Below are positions 8,669-11,826 of a stretch of 11,826 nucleotides of DNA, piece by piece. Origin of the DNA: Bryobacterales bacterium (GTDB lineage: Bacteria; Acidobacteriota; Terriglobia; Bryobacterales; Bryobacteraceae); assembly GCA_003132865.1 (NCBI GenBank), contig PKYZ01000634.1, positions 4,160 through 15,985 of the forward strand, in the 5' to 3' direction. The translations under genes were made by a program, and so were the position numbers. Below the pieces are notes generated by a model. It did no database searches, was not told where the DNA came from, and was given only the letters and a program-made list of their open reading frames with translations. The first letter of the stretch is position 1, and every line of letters begins with the position of its first letter.

Positions 8669-9571
8669 CTATTGCACTCGCGTCCAGGACTTGTCCGGGT
8701 CGTAACTTGTCACTGTGGTTGACAGGCTCGCCGTGGGATTGCCTAGGTCTTTCTCGTAGATGACGCCATTCTGGTTGACGATGAAGGTGTGAACGCCCGA
8801 GACGCCATAGTGCGCGGGCCATGCCACAAGACCGAATCCGCCGATCATGGAGTCTTTCACCATGTAGTTGTGCCGGCCGCCTTCCGCGTTCGGCCCTTGG
8901 GCCTGAAGTACGCGGAAGTAATAGCCATGGTACGGCTTGGGTTTAACCTCGGCCGCCTTCCCGGTTTCGACTGCCGCGTCGGCGAAAGCCTTGGGAACGA
9001 GAGGTTCGGCGCTTCCTCCCCAATAGAGACTGTCGGGCTGCCCCTGGGCGCCTGCAATTCGTTGCGCATATTCAAGCATTCCGTGTTTGTCGCGAACCTG
9101 CGCCGCGTATTCCATCTGCGCCTGGACGTAACCCGCGCAAATTTCGATTGTATCCAGCTCATTTGCGCCAACACGCCGCGCCCGCATCTCCACCGCCCCT
9201 TGCGACGCATCGAAGTACCATTTATCTTTGCTGCGCGCGAGGGGAATAGGAAAAGGCCAATCCTCCGAACCGATAGCAAGAATCGTGACGGCTGAGTTCA
9301 ACGGATCGGGCTCGAGTTGATGCTTATCGCGGGCCAGGCGCGCGAACTCGGCGCGCTCTTTCTTGTCCTGCTCCGCATCGCCCGAGGTGAGCACGGCCTT
9401 GCCGCCAGGGCCGAATAAGGCGGAAAGCGCGGCCACATCATCCTTTTCCGTAGCGTCGATCAGGGCCTGTGCGGCCGCCTCGGCGGAATCGAAGGTCTTG
9501 GGCGCCTGCGCTAGAGCAATTGCCGGGAGCCCGATAATCAGGGCTCCGAACGCGATGGTAAGAGTTCTCAC
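8669..9571 (-). CDS. DUF2950 family secreted protein
   Basis: 300 aa, recognised as DUF2950 from its C-terminal half: PYHGYYFRVLQAQGPNA (213-229), then GGFGLVAWPAHYGVSGV (244-260) and TFIVNQNGVIYEKDLG (262-277). A Sec signal peptide is visible (about 1-21, IALA before Q22), so the protein is periplasmic or exported. Its biochemical role is unknown; I do not assign one. The start is GTG at 9571, chosen because AGGAG lies 6 bp upstream; the overlapping ATG at 9573 is followed at once by TGA. It sits 9 bp downstream of the DUF3300 gene, and the two families commonly occur side by side. After its stop there is no convincing terminator, only a 5-bp stem at 8651-8666 without a T run. Confidence 0.92.
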   Translation of the reverse strand: MRTLTIAFGALIIGLPAIALAQAPKTFDSAEAAAQALIDATEKDDVAALSALFGPGGKAVLTSGDAEQDKKERAEFARLARDKHQLEPDPLNSAVTILAIGSEDWPFPIPLARSKDKWYFDASQGAVEMRARRVGANELDTIEICAGYVQAQMEYAAQVRDKHGMLEYAQRIAGAQGQPDSLYWGGSAEPLVPKAFADAAVETGKAAEVKPKPYHGYYFRVLQAQGPNAEGGRHNYMVKDSMIGGFGLVAWPAHYGVSGVHTFIVNQNGVIYEKDLGNPTASLSTTVTSYDPDKSWTRVQ

Positions 9572-9577
9572 ATCTAT

Positions 9578-9582
9578 CTCCT
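9578..9582 (-). promoter_or_regulatory. Shine-Dalgarno AGGAG of the DUF2950 gene
   Basis: AGGAG on the minus strand, 6 bp from the GTG at 9571. It shares bases with the TAG stop of the DUF3300 gene at 9581-9583, so termination of one gene occurs on the ribosome-binding site of the next. This decides the GTG start and argues for translational coupling. Confidence 0.8.
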
Positions 9583-10750
9583 AATGTCTTCCGCCGCCGC
9601 CGCGAGACATTCCGCCGCCATGGGACATTCCTCCGCCCCGGGAAGATTGCGTTCGTCCTGCTCCGAGGCTCGAATAGCCATGGTCGCTCTGCTGCCGGGT
9701 CTGGCTGCGGCCCTGAACCCCGCCGAACGCACTATGGTTCGCTCCGGCATTCCGCTGACCGAACCCCGAATTGCCAGACCGCTGCCCCTGCGCCGCGCTC
9801 CGGTTTCCCAAGTTGCCGCCAGTCATTCGTCCTCCGGCGGCGCCCCGGAAACGGTTCGACAACGCTCTGTTGGAATAAGGGACCCCTAGCCGGTGCGCCG
9901 GATCGTGCGCCCAGACACTACGGCCCTCAAAGCCCGCGCCATGGAAGTCACCGAAACCGTAGCGATGGAAAAAAAAGTTATTCGTATAAATCGAGTGGCC
10001 GAACCAACTCGGTCCCCATCCCCAACCGCCCCATCCCAGGCCGCCGAAAAAGCTCCCGATGTAAATACCCCCGCCGAACCCGAATCCAAAACCGATTTGC
10101 GGGTAAAAGAGCGGTGGATAAGGACCATACAAGGATGGTCCCCAAAAATACGCTGGATTGTAGACCGGCACATAAACCACCTCGGGGTCCGCAGGTTGGA
10201 TTTCAATGGCCGCCTGCCCCCCTTCCGTCTGGGTCCTGACGGTCACCTGAGAGTTCGACTTCAATTTGCCCGCCTGGCTGGCCTGGGCTCGCAGCCGCTG
10301 CACGGCATCCATGACATCGGCCTGTTGAGCGAGAAATGCGTTCCCGAGATCGGTCGTCCAACGAATGTTTGAATTCAACCGGGTGACCGCGTCCGGGAAA
10401 ACGACAAGGGCCTGGATACTGGGGTCCCAGTTTTGTTGACGAGCGGCTTCCACCAGTTGGGCGCCTTTCAGGTTGCGATTTTGCTGCAGCCACTGGCCAG
10501 CTTCGACGATCTCGAGCGGATAACCGGCAGCCACCAGGATCTGGCTGAGTAAGGAATCGGGATAGAGAGCAATGGGCGCTACCAGGTTGGCCAGTTGATC
10601 CGGAGAGAGCGGCTGCGCGGCGCCCTGTTGCGGCGGCGCCTGGTCCGGGGGCGCGGGTTGTTGTGCAAGCCCGGCGCCGGCTGAAAGCAGTAACAGAACG
10701 CAAATGATGCCGAGTGCCTGCCGGGAAACTGTCTGGAACGTTGTATGCAT
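9581..10750 (-). CDS. DUF3300 family secreted protein with Gly/aromatic low-complexity tail
   Basis: 389 aa. Signal peptide at about 1-29 (hydrophobic run 12-29, likely cut after GLA). A short P/Q-rich stretch leads into the DUF3300 domain (about 48-205) with the landmarks LVAPIALYPDSLLSQILVA (56-74), NWDPSIQALVVFPD (107-120) and VVYVPVYNPAYFWG (191-204). Residues 205-280 are rich in G, F, W and Y. The tail (295-389) is a disordered G/S/R/Q/N-rich segment ending in the imperfect repeat GGGMSHGGGMSRGGGG. Function is unknown; export and a surface or envelope-associated role are inferences. Start ATG at 10750 has AGAGG 9 bp upstream (10760-10764). It is the first gene of a two-gene operon with DUF2950. 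A T8 run on the coding strand (9969-9976) encodes the FFF of NNFFFHRY. Confidence 0.92.
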   Translation of the reverse strand: MHTTFQTVSRQALGIICVLLLLSAGAGLAQQPAPPDQAPPQQGAAQPLSPDQLANLVAPIALYPDSLLSQILVAAGYPLEIVEAGQWLQQNRNLKGAQLVEAARQQNWDPSIQALVVFPDAVTRLNSNIRWTTDLGNAFLAQQADVMDAVQRLRAQASQAGKLKSNSQVTVRTQTEGGQAAIEIQPADPEVVYVPVYNPAYFWGPSLYGPYPPLFYPQIGFGFGFGGGIYIGSFFGGLGWGGWGWGPSWFGHSIYTNNFFFHRYGFGDFHGAGFEGRSVWAHDPAHRLGVPYSNRALSNRFRGAAGGRMTGGNLGNRSAAQGQRSGNSGFGQRNAGANHSAFGGVQGRSQTRQQSDHGYSSLGAGRTQSSRGGGMSHGGGMSRGGGGRH

Positions 10751-11202
10751 CGCTTTTCGCCTCTGCTACCTTAGATGATCTCATGGCGCATCCCGTTCCA
10801 TAAGAAGTATTAAGGGTATCGCGCAAAAACCAGTTCGAAAGCGGACATGTTCTGTTGCGCGAGGCCCAAGGTAGTCGCGGCGCAATTAGGTGAGCCGGGC
10901 CGCCCAAGGGTATACCTTGCTACGGGTATTTTCACGGGAGGATGTGCCGTACCGCACTGGGCGCACTGGTGACCTGTGGTGGGTGCTTGGGGCTAGGGGC
11001 TTTCTTTTGGGCAGTTGGGGCTTGGTCGGCGGCCGGGGTGAGCGGACCGATAGGACGAGGGCCTTCATTCGCCGCCAGTACGGCGCGCACGGTCCGCCGG
11101 CGACGGCATCCGCGAAGGTAAGGCGCCGGCCCGGCGAAAAGGCGCGCCCAAGGGCTGTTGCAGGATTGGGCCAGTGTTACAGTGATTGGTAGACAAACCA
11201 AA
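10751..11202. other. 452-bp divergent intergenic region
   Basis: Separates the minus-strand DUF3300 gene from the plus-strand adaptor gene. It holds the DUF3300 ribosome-binding site (10760-10764), repeat copy 2 (10887-10959), and a very G-rich stretch at about 10975-11060. Plus-strand promoters could not be placed with confidence. A 59-codon reading frame (10942-11121) starts inside the repeat and encodes a hydrophobic stretch, but I do not call it a gene. No RNA gene or clear terminator is seen. Confidence 0.6.
10887..10959. repeat. 73-bp dispersed repeat, copy 2
   Basis: Matches copy 1 (8428-8500) at 67 of 73 bases; the differences are single substitutions with no indels (10917, 10935, 10941, 10948, 10955, 10958). 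The central palindrome is reduced to GGTATACC (10909-10916), and the second GGGTAT (10924-10929) is kept. It lies 137 bp upstream of the minus-strand DUF3300 start, in the same orientation relative to that gene as copy 1 is to the RraA-family gene. It also lies upstream of the plus-strand adaptor gene. Confidence 0.88.
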
Positions 11203-11337
11203 ATGGAGATTTCGGACGCCGGGTTCATTTCGCGATTCGAACAGTTCCGGAGCGAGTTGGAGAAGAAATCCCATCGGGCAAAGGAATCTGCCCGCCAAAA
11301 CGCCCCAGATCTCAATGTGTTCCGAGTAGTGGAAATC
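11203..11337 (+). pseudogene. Probable 5' remnant of a PD-(D/E)XK nuclease-family gene
   Basis: The first 45 residues in frame with the adaptor read as a charged helical segment (FISRFEQFRSELEKKSHRAK, 8-27) followed by APDLNVFRVVEIRE (34-47). This resembles the N-terminus of PD-(D/E)XK nuclease-family proteins, where a charged helix precedes a line like FNVFRVLGI and then a histidine-rich HS..LA.LLDP motif. That motif and the catalytic core are absent; the sequence changes to the adaptor signal region at about residue 48. A deletion that joined the two genes is the likely history. The call rests on memory of the family pattern only. Confidence 0.42.
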
Positions 11338-11826
11338 AGGGAGGGTTTGAGGCAGAAGGTCTGGGGCTCACGGACACGCCCTCTGTTCGCGCTAGCAGTC
11401 GTAACTCTAAGCCTTTGTGGTTGTTTTCAAAAGCCCTTGCCGCCGCACCTTACCGAGGTCACAGTCGCGACACCGATCCGGCAGGATGTGCCCGTGTACT
11501 CGCAATGGATCGGAACGACTGTCGGCTTTATCGACGCGGAGATTCATTCGAAGGTCACCGGATATTTGATGGCGCAAGATTATCGGGAAGGATCTCTCGT
11601 CAAAATGGGAGACCTTCTCTTCGAGGTTGATCCCCGCCCCTTCCAGGCAATTGTCGACCAGGCGAATGCCCAAGTAAACGTCGCCAACGCCCAGCTTACG
11701 CAGGCGAAAGCCGATGTAGACGCGGCTAAGGCCGAAATCGACCGGGCCGAAGCGGCGCAGCTCAAAACAGAGTTGGATGTAAAGCGCTATGCGCCCCTTG
11801 CCAAGGACGGGACAGTGAGTCAACAG
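11203..11826 (+). CDS. RND periplasmic adaptor lipoprotein (partial, runs off right edge) with unusual N-terminal extension
   Basis: 208 codons, open to the last base. From about residue 57 it is a normal AcrA-type adaptor: basic n-region, hydrophobic LFALAVVTLSL (61-71), lipobox LCGC with C74, beta-barrel lead-in VTVATPIRQDVPVYSQWIG, lipoyl half AEIHSKVTGYLMAQDYREG (112-130) then LLFEVDPRPFQAIVDQA, and the start of an A/Q/K-rich hairpin. It is clearly different from the other adaptor at 6459-7697, so it belongs to a second pump whose permease is presumably past the right edge. The ATG at 11203 gives about 50 residues before the signal peptide, which would block normal export. A TTG at 11347 preceded by GGGAGG (11339-11344, only 2 bp away) gives a textbook lipoprotein signal peptide and may be the true start. 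Confidence 0.85.
   Translation, partial: MEISDAGFISRFEQFRSELEKKSHRAKESARQNAPDLNVFRVVEIREGLRQKVWGSRTRPLFALAVVTLSLCGCFQKPLPPHLTEVTVATPIRQDVPVYSQWIGTTVGFIDAEIHSKVTGYLMAQDYREGSLVKMGDLLFEVDPRPFQAIVDQANAQVNVANAQLTQAKADVDAAKAEIDRAEAAQLKTELDVKRYAPLAKDGTVSQQ
11339..11344 (+). promoter_or_regulatory. Possible Shine-Dalgarno GGGAGG for a TTG start at 11347
   Basis: GGGAGG lies 2 bp before TTG 11347, closer than the usual 5-9 bp. It supports, without proving, that the adaptor begins at codon 49 of the longer frame, which would place the lipobox cysteine at residue 26. Confidence 0.4.

Noticed and set aside
8431..8763. Plus-strand reading frame starting in repeat copy 1
   Set aside because: It resembles the frame at 10890-11192 only across the repeated DNA; after it the proteins are unrelated, and it crosses into the antisense of the DUF2950 gene.
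9969..9976. Eight-base A run (T8 on the coding strand) in the DUF3300 gene as a second phase-variable site
   Set aside because: Eight bases is short for frequent slippage, and it simply encodes three phenylalanines in an aromatic-rich region.
8428..10959. The two repeat copies as ends of a transposon carrying the DUF genes
   Set aside because: The copies are direct, not inverted, no transposase lies between them, no target-site duplication is visible, and each copy fits better as an upstream element of its own operon.

Overview
This is a GC-rich, gene-dense bacterial window from a Gram-negative envelope. Every protein gene except the RraA-family one encodes a membrane, periplasmic or outer-surface protein. 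The combination of a DUF3300-DUF2950 pair, a tryptophan-rich RraA-family protein and RND pumps of this style suggests an Acidobacteriota-type organism, perhaps Solibacter-like. That assignment is inference from protein style; no rRNA or marker gene is present.

Left part (19-8415, all minus strand). Four genes run in the order RraA-family protein, RND periplasmic adaptor lipoprotein, RND permease A (1087 aa), RND permease B (1050 aa). They are separated by a 14-bp overlap, a 6-bp gap and a 17-bp gap, so they look like one operon read from about 8415 down to 19 and beyond the left edge. The two permeases are tandem paralogues: over the first 490 residues I count about 87 differences, roughly 82% identity. 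One adaptor plus two permeases recalls MdtABC-type heteromeric pumps. No outer-membrane factor and no regulator is visible; an outer-membrane factor could lie past position 1.

Middle (8669-10750, minus strand). A secreted DUF3300 protein and a secreted DUF2950 protein form a tight two-gene operon. The Shine-Dalgarno sequence of the second gene overlaps the stop codon of the first.

Right part (10751-11826). A 452-bp intergenic region is followed by a plus-strand gene that runs off the right edge. It encodes a second RND adaptor lipoprotein. Its first 45 or so codons look like the 5' end of a PD-(D/E)XK nuclease gene joined in frame to the adaptor.

The main unexplained structure is a 73-bp direct repeat (67/73 identical) at 8428-8500 and 10887-10959. 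One copy lies just upstream of the minus-strand RraA/RND operon and the other upstream of the minus-strand DUF operon, in the same orientation relative to both. Other points worth a second look are an 11-bp G homopolymer inside permease A, a 32-residue insertion in permease A, and paralogue-specific aspartates in membrane helices of permease B.
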